A DNA stretch of 61,726 bases from an uncultured archaeon (GTDB lineage: Archaea > Thermoproteota > EX4484-205 > JAAOZP01), in the NCBI GenBank assembly GCA_938045545.1, contig CALIBN010000018.1:1-61726 (forward strand), in the 5' to 3' direction. Below are positions 8,310-17,644 of this stretch, piece by piece (the stretch's first letter is position 1; each line of letters opens with the position of its first letter). A program made the position numbers and the translations under genes. Below the pieces are notes generated by a model. That model saw only the letters and a program-made list of their open reading frames with translations. It searched no databases and had not been told where the DNA came from.

Positions 8310-10208
8310 ATGGGGTTTCTGGAGGAGGCTGAAAGGATAAGGGTTCACGTGGACCAAGCGCTGGGGAGACTGGGGTTTATCGCTAGAGCGAGGGTTGAGG
8401 AGCCGCCTATCCCTGAGCTCGGCGACCTTGCAACCCCCGTGGCCTTCGACTTGGCTAGGAAACATGGTTTAAACCCTGTGGAGGCCGCTGACAGGATTAT
8501 AGCAGCCATAGAGCTCAGTGAGATTGAGGTTTTGAAGCATGTTGAAAACGTGAACGGCTTCATCAATTTCCGCTTCGATCCCGTGAAATACTCCGTTAAA
8601 GTGTTGAACGAGGCTCTTTCTAAACGCGACGATTACGGAAAGTTCCCTGTTGCCAGTAGGAAGATACTCATAGAGCATACCAATTCCAACCCGAATAAGG
8701 CTCTGCACATCGGTACGCTGAGGAACGCTGTCATAGGAGATGTTTTAGCGAGGCTCCTAAGGTTTCTGGGCCACGAGGTAATTGTTGTGAACTATATTGA
8801 CGACAGTGGCTCCCAGGTTGCTGATAATATTCTTGCCCACTACTTTATGAAAACGCCTCTGGAGCCTCCTGAGGGCGTAGGGTTCGACGAGTATAGCGGC
8901 AGGGTTTATGCCGAGTACAGTGAGAAGATTGAGAAGGACGGGGAGCTCAGGAGGCTGAGGAGCGAGATAATAAGAAGGATAGAGGAAGGTGGAAACGAGG
9001 TGGCTGATTTCGCCAGGTTTTTTTCGGAGAAGGTTGTCGAATGCCAGCTTGAAACAGCCTGGAGCTTCAGAATATTTTACGACTTGCTAAACTGGGAGAC
9101 TGACGTTTTGAGGTCAGGGATATTCGAGTGGGCTGTGAACGAGTTGAGAAGCAGAGGAGAAGCCTACTTGGAGGAGGAGGGTGAAAACAAGGGGTGTCTA
9201 ATGATCAGGCTTAGGGATGTTGAGGAGTTCAGCAGGCTTAAGGCGCCTGACGAGGTTCTCGTAAGATCAGATGGCACAGCCACCTACGTGGGCAAGGATA
9301 TTGCTTACGCAGCTTGGAAGCTCGGTTTAACGCCGAGAAGGTTCAGAGTGAAGAAATGGGTCGAGCAGCCGGACGGGAGGACCCTTTTAACGACGCGCTG
9401 GGATGGGGAGGAATACGATTACCGTGGGGCAGACTTGGCGATAACGGTTGTTGATAAGAGGCAGGAATACCCGCAGAAAGTGGTTGAGCATGCTCTGAGA
9501 AAGCTTGGAGCCCCGCCTGAGAAAAAGTACCTTCCGTATCTCTACGAGGTTGTCGCCCTCTCCGGCGAGACAGCCAGCGAGCTGACAGGGGTAGAAGAGT
9601 TAAAGGAAAGGAGGATGGTCCACATGTCCGGTAGGAAAGGAATAGTTTTCAACGCTAACGATCTTCTTAAAACAGTTTTTCAGAAGGTTTACGAGGAAAC
9701 CCGGAGGAGAAACCCGTCTAAGGATGAGGAATGGGTTAGGAGTGTGAGCACGCATTTGAGCGTTGCATCCATAAGATACTCGCTCTTCAAGACTGATAAG
9801 AACAACATAATAGTTTTCGACGTTAAGGACGCCACAAGGCTGGAGGGCGACACCGCCCCGTATCTTCAATACACCTATGCCCGGGCATGCAGAATACTTG
9901 AGAAAGCAGGTGTCGACGCGAACAGTCTGACAGAAGCCTCTTTCAACACTCCTGAGGAACTGGGCTTGGTTAGGCAGATAGGCAAATTCTCATGGGTTTT
10001 AAACATGGCTTGGGAAACACTGGCATTAAACATTATCGCAGTATTTATGAGACATCTTGCAGACATGTTTAACAGTTTCTATGAGAAGTGCCCCGTGATA
10101 ACCGGAGAAGGCATTAGAATGGATAGGCTGGCGCTGGTTAAAGCCTTCACGATAACCATGGGCAACGCTTTCGAAATAGCGGGCATCGAGAAGCTCAATG
10201 AAGTTTAA
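8310..10208 (+). CDS. argS: Arginyl-tRNA synthetase
   Basis: 632-residue class I synthetase that charges tRNA-Arg. It has an N-terminal Arg-tRNA-synthetase additional domain (about 1-95). The HIGH signature appears as HIGT (about 133-136) after HTNSNPNKAL. A KMSKS-like loop is HMSGRKG (about 437-443), and a DALR anticodon-binding domain (TAPYLQYTYARACRI onwards) is C-terminal. A tRNA-Arg gene lies 27 bases downstream on the same strand. Confidence 0.95.
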   Translation: MGFLEEAERIRVHVDQALGRLGFIARARVEEPPIPELGDLATPVAFDLARKHGLNPVEAADRIIAAIELSEIEVLKHVENVNGFINFRFDPVKYSVKVLNEALSKRDDYGKFPVASRKILIEHTNSNPNKALHIGTLRNAVIGDVLARLLRFLGHEVIVVNYIDDSGSQVADNILAHYFMKTPLEPPEGVGFDEYSGRVYAEYSEKIEKDGELRRLRSEIIRRIEEGGNEVADFARFFSEKVVECQLETAWSFRIFYDLLNWETDVLRSGIFEWAVNELRSRGEAYLEEEGENKGCLMIRLRDVEEFSRLKAPDEVLVRSDGTATYVGKDIAYAAWKLGLTPRRFRVKKWVEQPDGRTLLTTRWDGEEYDYRGADLAITVVDKRQEYPQKVVEHALRKLGAPPEKKYLPYLYEVVALSGETASELTGVEELKERRMVHMSGRKGIVFNANDLLKTVFQKVYEETRRRNPSKDEEWVRSVSTHLSVASIRYSLFKTDKNNIIVFDVKDATRLEGDTAPYLQYTYARACRILEKAGVDANSLTEASFNTPEELGLVRQIGKFSWVLNMAWETLALNIIAVFMRHLADMFNSFYEKCPVITGEGIRMDRLALVKAFTITMGNAFEIAGIEKLNEV

Positions 10209-10235
10209 ATAAGCCCTCTGCATTAAAACCTTTAA

Positions 10236-10334
10236 GGGCCCGTGGCCAAGCCAGGATAAAGGCGTCGAGAGGATTTTGACCCTTGCGCAGGCCTGCGGAG
10301 CCGGAGAACCTGGGTTCAAATCCCAGCGGGCCCG
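10236..10334 (+). tRNA. tRNA-Arg(GCG) with a 23-nt intron in the anticodon stem
   Basis: The 99-nt gene has a 7-bp acceptor GGGCCCG/CGGGCCC, D-arm GCC/GGC, T-arm CTGGG-TTCAAAT-CCCAG and discriminator G. Read straight through, the anticodon stem does not form. Removing 23 nt (about 10267-10289, sliding by one base) joins TC(G) to (G)GC. This gives the stem TCGGC/GCCGG and loop CTGCGGA with anticodon GCG, for a normal 76-nt tRNA. This places the intron at position 28/29 or 29/30, a known non-canonical archaeal site. The 3' CCA is not encoded. Confidence 0.8.
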
Positions 10335-10390
10335 CTTTTCTCCCTCGTTTTCCGAGGCTAGGCTGCCGCCGTTATAGGATAACGCATTCG

Positions 10391-11107
<717 letters not shown>

Positions 11108-11133
11108 TTAAAAACTTAACCCTTTTGAAAACA

Positions 11134-12912
11134 CTAGTAGTAATACTTTCCCTGGGCCCTTTGAAGCCTGTCCGTCTTAGAATCCTTCTTGTTTATCCTG
11201 GGGCGAAGGTTTTCAGGCTCCCTTCTCATAGTCACGTCCAGATACTTGAGAAGACTGTTCATGCCTTGGACGACATTCAAGGGTTCAGAAGCATACCCTT
11301 GGACACCGGGCTCACCATGGATGAATATAAGCCTGTCTGAAAGAAAATCCAAGGCGGCAATATCGTGTTCAACAATGAATGCTGAAGCCTTCTTAGTCAT
11401 AACAGTATGGCGTATCGCACGTATGACGACGAGCCTCTGCTCAACATCCAAGTACGCGCACGGCTCATCCAAGAAGTATATTGGAGAATCCTTCAGAAGC
11501 GCTATCGCTATTGCGAGCGCTTGAAGCTCGCCGCCGCTAAGGGTTTCAGCAAGCCTATCGTAAAGCCTGTCAAGCTTAAGGGGCTTTATCAGCTCGCTTT
11601 CAAGAACCTCAGGCACATCGCCCCCGTAAGCCTCTTTCAAAAGGTCGCTTACAACCCCGTTAAACATGCCGGAGACATACTGCGGCTTGTAGCCTATTCT
11701 CTTAGCCAGATCCCTGTCGGACAGGGATTCCCCACCGGAGAAATATTTCAAAAGTTCTTTCAGCATTGTTGTCTTACCTATCCCGTTTGGGCCGGCTATG
11801 CCTATGACTTCCCCAACTCCTATGAAGCCTTTCTCAGCCTTAAGAGTGAAGCCTCCTAGAGAAACCTGTATAGATGGCCATTCAAACATTTTCAACGCCG
11901 GAGACTCTTCCGCCGGGCTGTGAGCCTGGAACCTTATTCTTTCCCTCCTGAAACGAATGTTCTCCTGCCTTATGTAGCCTTCCAAGTAGGAGTTCATTCC
12001 GACGCGCGCTGAGAGAACCTGTGAGACAATACCGTAAACAGAGGGCTGCCCGTAGATTATTACTAGATAGTCGGCGAGATAGTCGAGCATCGTGAGATCA
12101 TGCTCCACAACCACAACTATCTTACCATCCTCCTTCAGAGAGGCTACTAGCTCAGCCACCTTGAGACGCTGCTTCACATCTAGGAAGCTGGATGGCTCGT
12201 CGAACAAGTATACGTCGCCCCTCCGCATGAAGGCTGCTGCGACAGCCAGCCTCTGCAGTTCCCCGCCGCTTAGACTGCTAACCTTGTTGTCGGCAACGCT
12301 TTTCAAATCCAGCCTTTCCAAGACTTCGTTTAAAACTCCTTTCTCATCAACCTTCTCAAGCGTTTCCCTAACGCTTTTACCGCCGATGATCCTGGGGATA
12401 TCGTCTAAGTACTGCGGCTTATAGATGCACCGCACCCTACCCTTGAAAATTTCTTCAACCAGGTTGAATGAAACACTCCCCCTTAGGAAAGACAGGATTT
12501 CATTCACATTCACGTCTTCACCAACCCTGCCCAGATTCGGCTTCACAATACCGCTTATTATCTTCAACACAGTCGACTTGCCTATTCCGTTTTCGCCAAG
12601 AATGCCTGTAACAGCACCCTTAGAGAGAACCGGAAAACCGTAGAGCTTGAAAGCGTTAACACCATACCTGTGGAAAACCTTTTTCTCAAGCTCGTCCGGA
12701 AGGTTTACCACCCATATGGCGTTGAAAGGACACTTCTTGACGCATATGCAGCACCCGCTGCACAGATACTCGTTTATCACGGGGGGAGCTTCGTCCTCAG
12801 CGAAGTATATTGCCTCCTGGCCTATTCTGACTATTGGGCAGTATTTCCTGCACGGTTTTCCGCACTTCGTGGGTTTGCAGGAATCCCTGTCTACTACGGC
12901 TACTCTAACCAA
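11134..12912 (-). CDS. ABCE1/Rli1 ribosome recycling ATPase
   Basis: 592 residues, full length. The N-terminus carries the two [4Fe-4S] motifs of ABCE1 (CKPTKCGKPCRKYCP, 12-26; CSGCCICVKKCP, 51-62). Two ABC ATPase domains follow. The first has Walker A GENGIGKST (106-114), LSGGE (214-218) and LFDEP (236-240); the second has GPNGIGKTT (374-382), LSGGE (458-462) and LDEP (481-484). The protein splits ribosomes after termination together with aRF1/Pelota. It is preceded on the same strand, 56 bases upstream, by a hyperacidic mini-gene that probably shares its transcript. Confidence 0.96.
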   Translation of the reverse strand: MVRVAVVDRDSCKPTKCGKPCRKYCPIVRIGQEAIYFAEDEAPPVINEYLCSGCCICVKKCPFNAIWVVNLPDELEKKVFHRYGVNAFKLYGFPVLSKGAVTGILGENGIGKSTVLKIISGIVKPNLGRVGEDVNVNEILSFLRGSVSFNLVEEIFKGRVRCIYKPQYLDDIPRIIGGKSVRETLEKVDEKGVLNEVLERLDLKSVADNKVSSLSGGELQRLAVAAAFMRRGDVYLFDEPSSFLDVKQRLKVAELVASLKEDGKIVVVVEHDLTMLDYLADYLVIIYGQPSVYGIVSQVLSARVGMNSYLEGYIRQENIRFRRERIRFQAHSPAEESPALKMFEWPSIQVSLGGFTLKAEKGFIGVGEVIGIAGPNGIGKTTMLKELLKYFSGGESLSDRDLAKRIGYKPQYVSGMFNGVVSDLLKEAYGGDVPEVLESELIKPLKLDRLYDRLAETLSGGELQALAIAIALLKDSPIYFLDEPCAYLDVEQRLVVIRAIRHTVMTKKASAFIVEHDIAALDFLSDRLIFIHGEPGVQGYASEPLNVVQGMNSLLKYLDVTMRREPENLRPRINKKDSKTDRLQRAQGKYYY

Positions 12913-12968
12913 TCCGCATCAACTCTCAAAAACTCTGAAAAACTACGTGAGAAAAAACTTTGCCTTTT

Positions 12969-13076
12969 CTACCATTCTTCCTCTAGTTCTTCCTCTTCCC
13001 AGTCTTCCTCCCAGTCCTCTTCCTCTTCCTCCCATTCTTCCTCCTCTTCTTCCTCCTCGTCAAAATCCTCGCTCAT
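12969..13076 (-). CDS. Hyperacidic tryptophan-containing 35-residue protein upstream of ABCE1
   Basis: Reading the minus strand from the ATG at 13076 gives MSEDFDEEEE followed almost only by Glu and Asp. Four Trp residues sit at intervals (15, 22, 26, 35) in EEDWEEDWEE-type motifs, and the protein ends at TAG (12969-12971). Of 35 residues about 28 are Glu or Asp. A TTTTTATA box lies about 35 nt upstream, so it is first in the transcript that continues into ABCE1. No family is recognised. Acidic Trp-bearing segments also occur in the N-terminus of eIF3j/Hcr1, a eukaryotic partner of ABCE1; that link is my inference only. Confidence 0.6.
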   Translation of the reverse strand: MSEDFDEEEEEEEEWEEEEEDWEEDWEEEELEEEW

Positions 13077-13153
13077 TTTCGGTCGGATGAAGCTTTGAAA
13101 AGCAGTATAAAAACATATCCCCAGGTAAAAAAACTGCGAAGCACGCTTACAAT

Positions 13154-13879
13154 CTATATTTCTTCCGCGGTGAGGGTTACTGTCGTCCTTTCCTCAATCC
13201 TCTCTATAACGCCGTCCCTAAGCCATGCTAGCCTATCCGAAACATCCACCATTTTAAGATCATGGGTAGCACATATTACAGTAGTGTTCCTCTCCACCTT
13301 AAGCCTGTAGAGCAGCTGGACTATTGAAAGCCCCGTGGAGAGGTCGAGGTTACCCGTAGGCTCGTCCGCAAGTATTATAGAAGGATTGTTCGCCAACGCT
13401 CTTGCGATCGCAACCCTTTGCTGCTGTCCGCCGGAAAGCTCCTGTGGCCTGTGGCTAAGCCTGTCTCCCAAGCCGACAAGGCTTAGAAGCTCAGCAGCCT
13501 TCTTACGCCTCTCCTCCCTGCTTATCCCGAGGAAGACCATTGGCAACGCGACATTGTCTTGGGCTGAGAGCACCGGTATCAGGTTGAACGTTTGAAATAT
13601 GTAGCCTATTTTCCTGCTTCTAACCCATGCTAGCTGCCGGTCGTTCATCTGAGCCAGGTTTATACTGTCTATGGAGACGCTTCCGCTCGTAGGCTTATCT
13701 AGGCCGCCGATCATGTTGAACAGCGTCGTCTTACCGCTTCCAGAGGGACCCATCACAACCACGTATTCCCCCCTTTTCACCTGAAGGTCAATCCCCTTTA
13801 AAGCCTTCACAACACCGCTCCTTAGAACGTAATCCTTAGTGACCTCCTTAACGTCCACTACTATTTCCGGCGCCTCCAA
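13154..13879 (-). CDS. ABC transporter ATPase, LolD/MacB type
   Basis: 241 residues with all ABC motifs intact: Walker A GPSGSGKTT (44-52), Q-loop QTFNL, signature LSGGQ (148-152), Walker B ILADEP (169-174), D-loop NLD and H-loop ATHD. The sequence is closest to the MacB/LolD/FtsE group, which powers FtsX-like permeases. No permease lies beside it, so its partner must be elsewhere. Start ATG at 13879 fits the family N-terminus. Confidence 0.88.
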   Translation of the reverse strand: MEAPEIVVDVKEVTKDYVLRSGVVKALKGIDLQVKRGEYVVVMGPSGSGKTTLFNMIGGLDKPTSGSVSIDSINLAQMNDRQLAWVRSRKIGYIFQTFNLIPVLSAQDNVALPMVFLGISREERRKKAAELLSLVGLGDRLSHRPQELSGGQQQRVAIARALANNPSIILADEPTGNLDLSTGLSIVQLLYRLKVERNTTVICATHDLKMVDVSDRLAWLRDGVIERIEERTTVTLTAEEI

Positions 13880-14011
13880 GGCTGTTTATTCTGCATGTAA
13901 ACTAGTATTTTAATCTTGCTAGCCCCTGCTTCAACTGTCAGGCTACCAAGAGAGCCTCTTAAAGCCGTTCAAATCATGAATTTCCAAGCGGCTTCTAGCC
14001 ACACGCCTGTT

Positions 14012-14554
14012 TTAAACGTATAGCAGCGCTATCCTTTCCTTGACGAGCTCAAGCACGTCGGAATACTTCAAGGCTTCAACGTTGAGATCCTTGGAAAGCA
14101 GGCTGCTCCAGAATGATGTGAACGATTGCTCATCATCCCTGAAAGGTTCAACAGACAGCCCTCTCTTCGAAAAACCTTCCTTTAAAGCAGCAACAGCCTC
14201 CTTTAAAACTTCAGCATCTTCTGAAATCACCAGTATTGCTGCCCGTTGCGAAACTGGTGCTCCAAGCGTGGATAACGCTTCCTGGAAGCTCCTCTTTCCG
14301 TAGAGCGCCACTAGAAGCTCCTGTTCAAAACCTCTGAGCACGTTATACCCGTGTTTGAAGGCTTGGTGAACATTGTAGACTAGGAAAGGTATTAGTTCGC
14401 TAACTAGGCAGGCTGGGTTGAAAAACTGAATGAAAACTCTCCTATTCTTCTTTAACTCAGCCGCTATACTAACCCATTCTTCCGGGAGGTTGTCAACCAA
14501 TAGAAGCGTGAAGCACAAGCCCAGTGAATCTATGTTTCGAACAGGTTCCAACAC
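14012..14554 (-). CDS. cgi121: Cgi121-like KEOPS complex subunit
   Basis: 180 residues. The central segment FNPACLVSELIPFLVYNVHQ, then AFKHGYNVLRGFEQELLVAL and YGKRSFQEALSTLG, matches the Cgi121/TPRKB pattern (region before the helical lobe, then ALRAFE, then EILLYLSGxRQISEAI). Cgi121 binds the Bud32 kinase and the tRNA CCA end in KEOPS, which makes t6A37 in ANN-decoding tRNAs. GTG start. The gene is divergent from a phosphoribosyltransferase, with a palindrome between them. Confidence 0.7.
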   Translation of the reverse strand: MLEPVRNIDSLGLCFTLLLVDNLPEEWVSIAAELKKNRRVFIQFFNPACLVSELIPFLVYNVHQAFKHGYNVLRGFEQELLVALYGKRSFQEALSTLGAPVSQRAAILVISEDAEVLKEAVAALKEGFSKRGLSVEPFRDDEQSFTSFWSSLLSKDLNVEALKYSDVLELVKERIALLYV

Positions 14555-14559
14555 GGATA

Positions 14560-14581
14560 TTTATCCAAGAAACTGGATAAA
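14560..14581. promoter_or_regulatory. Palindrome between cgi121 and the phosphoribosyltransferase gene
   Basis: TTTATCCA-AGAAAC-TGGATAAA spans 14560-14581 and has two perfect 8-base arms. It sits in the 64-bp divergent promoter region. The arms overlap the AT-rich element expected as the TATA box of the leftward gene and lie just upstream of the TTTATTTTATAG element of the rightward gene. An operator is likely; a transcribed hairpin is the alternative. Confidence 0.45.
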
Positions 14582-14618
14582 AACATTTATTTTATAGCAT
14601 TTAAGCGTTAAAGCCGGA

Positions 14619-15212
14619 ATGGAGTTCGAAGTAATAAGCTGGGAGCATTTTTACCAGCTTACTCTGGAGCTCGTTGAGAAAGTTTTGAAATCCGGATATA
14701 TGCCGGAAGTGATAATCGGAGTCTCAAGAGGAGGACTAGTCCCTCTCAGGATTTTTTCAGACGAGTTCGAAAAACCGGAAATAGGCGTCATAAGGGTTGC
14801 CTTCTACGAGGATGTTAAAAAAACAGGTCGAGAGCCAAGGATACTGCAGGATGTTAACGTCGACGTTTACGGGAAGAAGGTACTGGTTGTTGACGATGTT
14901 GCAGACACGGGTAGAAGCCTGGAGATAGTACGCAAACATCTCGAGGGTAAGGGTGCTCGCGAGGTTAGGGTTGCAACCGTCTACTATAAGCCTTGGAGCA
15001 CGTTTAAGCCAGATTACTACGTCAAGAAGACAGAGAAATGGATCATTTTTCCTCATGAGATTGGGGAAACCGTGAGAAGCCTTGCTCAGAAGAACCTTAA
15101 GGAGGGTGGTAAAACCATTGATGAATTCAGAGAGATGCTGATAGATATTGGGCTGCCGCCCATGATAGTTGACAGCTATTTGAAGAGACTCAGAAATTTT
15201 AAACATGATTGA
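14619..15212 (+). CDS. Purine-type phosphoribosyltransferase
   Basis: 197 residues with the PRTase fold. IIGVSRGGLVPLRIFSDEF (about 33-51) holds the hood/flexible-loop side, and VLVVDDVADTGRSLEIV (about 87-103) is the PRPP-binding motif with two adjacent Asp. ATVYYKPWSTFKPDYYV resembles the archaeal hypoxanthine/xanthine-guanine PRTase group, so purine salvage is likely. The base used cannot be told. ATG start with a TATA-like element about 30 nt upstream. Confidence 0.82.
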   Translation: MEFEVISWEHFYQLTLELVEKVLKSGYMPEVIIGVSRGGLVPLRIFSDEFEKPEIGVIRVAFYEDVKKTGREPRILQDVNVDVYGKKVLVVDDVADTGRSLEIVRKHLEGKGAREVRVATVYYKPWSTFKPDYYVKKTEKWIIFPHEIGETVRSLAQKNLKEGGKTIDEFREMLIDIGLPPMIVDSYLKRLRNFKHD

Positions 15213-15333
15213 AAAGCCTCAGAGAGGTGCATGGTCTTCATAGAGGTCTTCTCTCAGAGCAGGTCAGTTCACATCATTAAAAAAACAATGCTCAAAGAAC
15301 TATTTAAACCTGAAAGCGCATTTTTGTCAAAAA

Positions 15334-15711
15334 CTAGTTCTTACTTAAAATCTGCTCGAGGATTGTAGAGGAAAGATTATAAAGGAAATCGCTTATCTCA
15401 ACAGCCTCCTCTTCTGAAAGCTGTATTTTTTCAACCTTTTCAAGAGCCTTGTCGTACAGGCTTCTAAGCCTATACTCAACAGGGTTTGAAGCCTCCTCGC
15501 TGATGTTGGCGTTTTCATACCTGCTCATCGGCGGGAAAAGCATTGTTACGAACATTCTGCTCGAGAGTATTGACATCCTTGCGTATAGGAGTTTCAAAGG
15601 AGGAGAAGCCCTCTTAGACTCCTTAAGATAAGCTTCGGCTTCTCTCAGAGCCCTCTTCAACCAGCCGTAGTCGAAAACAGATAGGAAGATTGGGAAATCA
15701 TTCTTCTCCAA
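15334..15711 (-). CDS. Conserved-looking hypothetical helical protein cotranscribed with eS17
   Basis: I start at the TTG of LEKNDFPIF, preceded at good spacing by AGGAGGTGG inside the end of the eS17 gene (125 residues, 14-base overlap). A longer frame to 15777 would overlap eS17 by 80 bases. The protein is helical and charged (WLKRALREAEAYLKES near the N-terminus; EKVEKIQLSEEEAVEISDFL near the C-terminus), with no membrane segments or cysteines. No family recognised. Position in a ribosomal-protein transcript suggests a housekeeping role, but this is inference. Confidence 0.55.
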   Translation of the reverse strand: MEKNDFPIFLSVFDYGWLKRALREAEAYLKESKRASPPLKLLYARMSILSSRMFVTMLFPPMSRYENANISEEASNPVEYRLRSLYDKALEKVEKIQLSEEEAVEISDFLYNLSSTILEQILSKN

Positions 15712-15925
15712 CCTCAACCACCTCCTCCTGTTGTTTCCCTCCTTCAGAGGATTTAACCGACGTAATATATCCGGCAACCCTGTTCAGAAGCTTCTTAGAC
15801 TGGAAAACCGCGATCTTCCTTAAAGCCTGCTTATTTGCATAAAAATCATCGCTGAAGAGATCACCGTGTTTAAGCAGCAGCATCCTCGCAACCCCTTTGA
15901 CCCGGCTGTCATAGATCTTTCCCAA
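15698..15925 (-). CDS. rps17e: Ribosomal protein eS17
   Basis: 75 residues. The family pattern is clear: MGKIYDSRVKGVARMLLLKH, then FYANKQALRKIAVFQSKKLLNRVAGYITS, corresponding to the MGKIR...FDxNKKxV...SKKLRNKIAGYVT pattern of eS17. The acidic tail (KQQEEVVEVGEE) is extra. TTG start. An ATTTATTAAGTT box about 27 nt upstream fits a leaderless message. Confidence 0.88.
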   Translation of the reverse strand: MGKIYDSRVKGVARMLLLKHGDLFSDDFYANKQALRKIAVFQSKKLLNRVAGYITSVKSSEGGKQQEEVVEVGEE

Positions 15926-16023
15926 ACTTGGGGGAAGAAGAACCCATAACTTAATAAATGTTGTCTCCTAGGAAAAGCTTTTAAAAAGTCTTTTTAACGA
16001 AGAAGTATCGAGGTGATACGAAA

Positions 16024-17622
16024 ATGGCATATGAACGTAGTAGACCGGCAATAGTGCTTAAAGAAACAACCGTAAGGAGAAGCAAGGAAGAGGCTTATGA
16101 AAACAATATTGTGGCCTCGCTTGTAATAGGCGAGGTCGTCAGAACCGCCTACGGTCCAAGAGGCTTAAACAAGCTCCTAGTGGGCACAGTCGGAGACATT
16201 ACGGTGACTAAGACTGGAGTAACTATTCTCAGCGAGGCAAGCATTGAACACCCGGTGGGCAAGATAATAATAGACGCTGCCAAGGCTCTTGAGAAGGAAA
16301 TCGGAGACGGCACGACTTCGCTCATACTTTTAACTTGCGACCTGGTTAGAAACGCGTACAGCCTGTACAAGCAGGGAATAAGCCCGATTACAATAGTCAG
16401 AGGCTATAACAAGGCTTTGTCCGAAGCCCTTAAAAAGCTGGAGAAGGATGCTAAGCCGGTTGACCTTTCAGACAGGGAAGCTTTGAACAGGATCGCTGAA
16501 ACTGCGGTTACATTCTTCTCGTCACCAGAGGAGAGGAAAAAGATCGCTGAAATCGTCCTGAGCACCGCTGAAAGGATCGTTGAAAAAAGAGACAGCGGGT
16601 ATTACGCAGACATAGACTGGGTAAGCATAGTTAGGAAGCGTGGACACGAAGTTTTAGACTCCAGGCTTATAAACGGTGTTATAGTAGACAAGGAAGTTGT
16701 CCACCCGAACATGAGCAAAACGGTTAGAGACGCTAGGATTGCGCTGATAGACTATGCTCTGGAGGTTAAGAAGACCGAAATATCGACGGAAATAGAAGTC
16801 AAGACTACTGAGGAGCTCCGCGGGTTCATTAGAGAAGAGGAGGAAATGATAAGGGAAAAGGTTGACAGGATAGTTAAGTCAGGAGCCAACGTTGTTTTCT
16901 GCCAGAAGGGCATAGACGAGCTCGCACAGCAATACCTCTATAAAAACGGTATCACTGCGGTGAGACGGGTTAAAAGATCCGACATGGAGAGACTTGAGAG
17001 GGCAACCTATGGGAAGATCGTTTCAGACCCAGAGGACATTTCTGAGGAAAAGCTTGGGAGAGCGGATGTTGTTAGGGAGGAAGTTTTTGAAAACGAGAAA
17101 ATAGTTTTCGTAGAGGGCTGCCGCGAACCCAAGGCTGTTTCAATACTTTTGAGAAGCGTTAATGAGGATCTTTTGAAAGAGTATGAGAGAGAGTTTAAGC
17201 ACGCGCTCTCAGCAGTCCTCAGCCTGTACAAGGATCCGAGGTACGTTGTCGGCGGAGGGGCGGAGCTTCTTGAAATAGGAATGGCTTTGAGAAGAAGCGC
17301 GGATAACCAGTCTGAGGAGGACAGGCTGGTATACGAGGCCTTTGCTGAAAGCTTAGAATCCCTTGTAAGAACCCTTGCTACAAACGTCGGCATGAAACCT
17401 ATAATAACCATGTCCCTGCTCAAAAGTAAGCATTCTAAGAATGGTTCAGGATACGGTATAGAGGCTGTCAGCAGGCAAGTGGCTGATCTAGATGGAAAAG
17501 TAGTCGACCCATACCTTGTCGTTAAGAGTTGGCTGGTTTCAGCGGTTGAACTGGCTACGACAATACTAGGTGTCGACGAAGTAATACTGACTGTGAAACC
17601 TAAGACAGAGGAGAAAAGCTAA
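16024..17622 (+). CDS. Divergent thermosome (group II chaperonin) subunit with altered ATPase residues
   Basis: 532 residues, full length, with equatorial, intermediate and apical domains in order. GDGTTS (94-99) is intact. Two aspartates that drive ATP hydrolysis in chaperonins look replaced. In the NDG motif of the other subunit (67-69), this protein reads TKTG with Thr64. In the HDAL motif (Asp397 of the other subunit), this one reads KHAL with His393. The C-terminus lacks a Gly/Met tail. ATG start after GAGGTGAT, with a CTTTTAAAAAG box upstream. It probably assembles with the subunit at 56748 as a less active or inactive ATPase partner; that role is inferred. Confidence 0.88.
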   Translation: MAYERSRPAIVLKETTVRRSKEEAYENNIVASLVIGEVVRTAYGPRGLNKLLVGTVGDITVTKTGVTILSEASIEHPVGKIIIDAAKALEKEIGDGTTSLILLTCDLVRNAYSLYKQGISPITIVRGYNKALSEALKKLEKDAKPVDLSDREALNRIAETAVTFFSSPEERKKIAEIVLSTAERIVEKRDSGYYADIDWVSIVRKRGHEVLDSRLINGVIVDKEVVHPNMSKTVRDARIALIDYALEVKKTEISTEIEVKTTEELRGFIREEEEMIREKVDRIVKSGANVVFCQKGIDELAQQYLYKNGITAVRRVKRSDMERLERATYGKIVSDPEDISEEKLGRADVVREEVFENEKIVFVEGCREPKAVSILLRSVNEDLLKEYEREFKHALSAVLSLYKDPRYVVGGGAELLEIGMALRRSADNQSEEDRLVYEAFAESLESLVRTLATNVGMKPIITMSLLKSKHSKNGSGYGIEAVSRQVADLDGKVVDPYLVVKSWLVSAVELATTILGVDEVILTVKPKTEEKS

Positions 17623-17637
17623 GTCCTTTCACACGCG

Positions 17638-17644
17638 TTTTTTT
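17638..17644 (+). terminator. T-rich terminator after the thermosome subunit gene
   Basis: Seven T in a row 15 bases after the thermosome stop codon and just before the convergent MFS gene. Oligo-T tracts are the usual archaeal termination signal. Confidence 0.45.

Noticed and set aside
12647..13098. Plus-strand frames with long Ser/Pro/Leu runs
   Set aside because: They are the antisense reading of the acidic mini-gene and the start of ABCE1; low-complexity runs come from the GAG/GAA codons.
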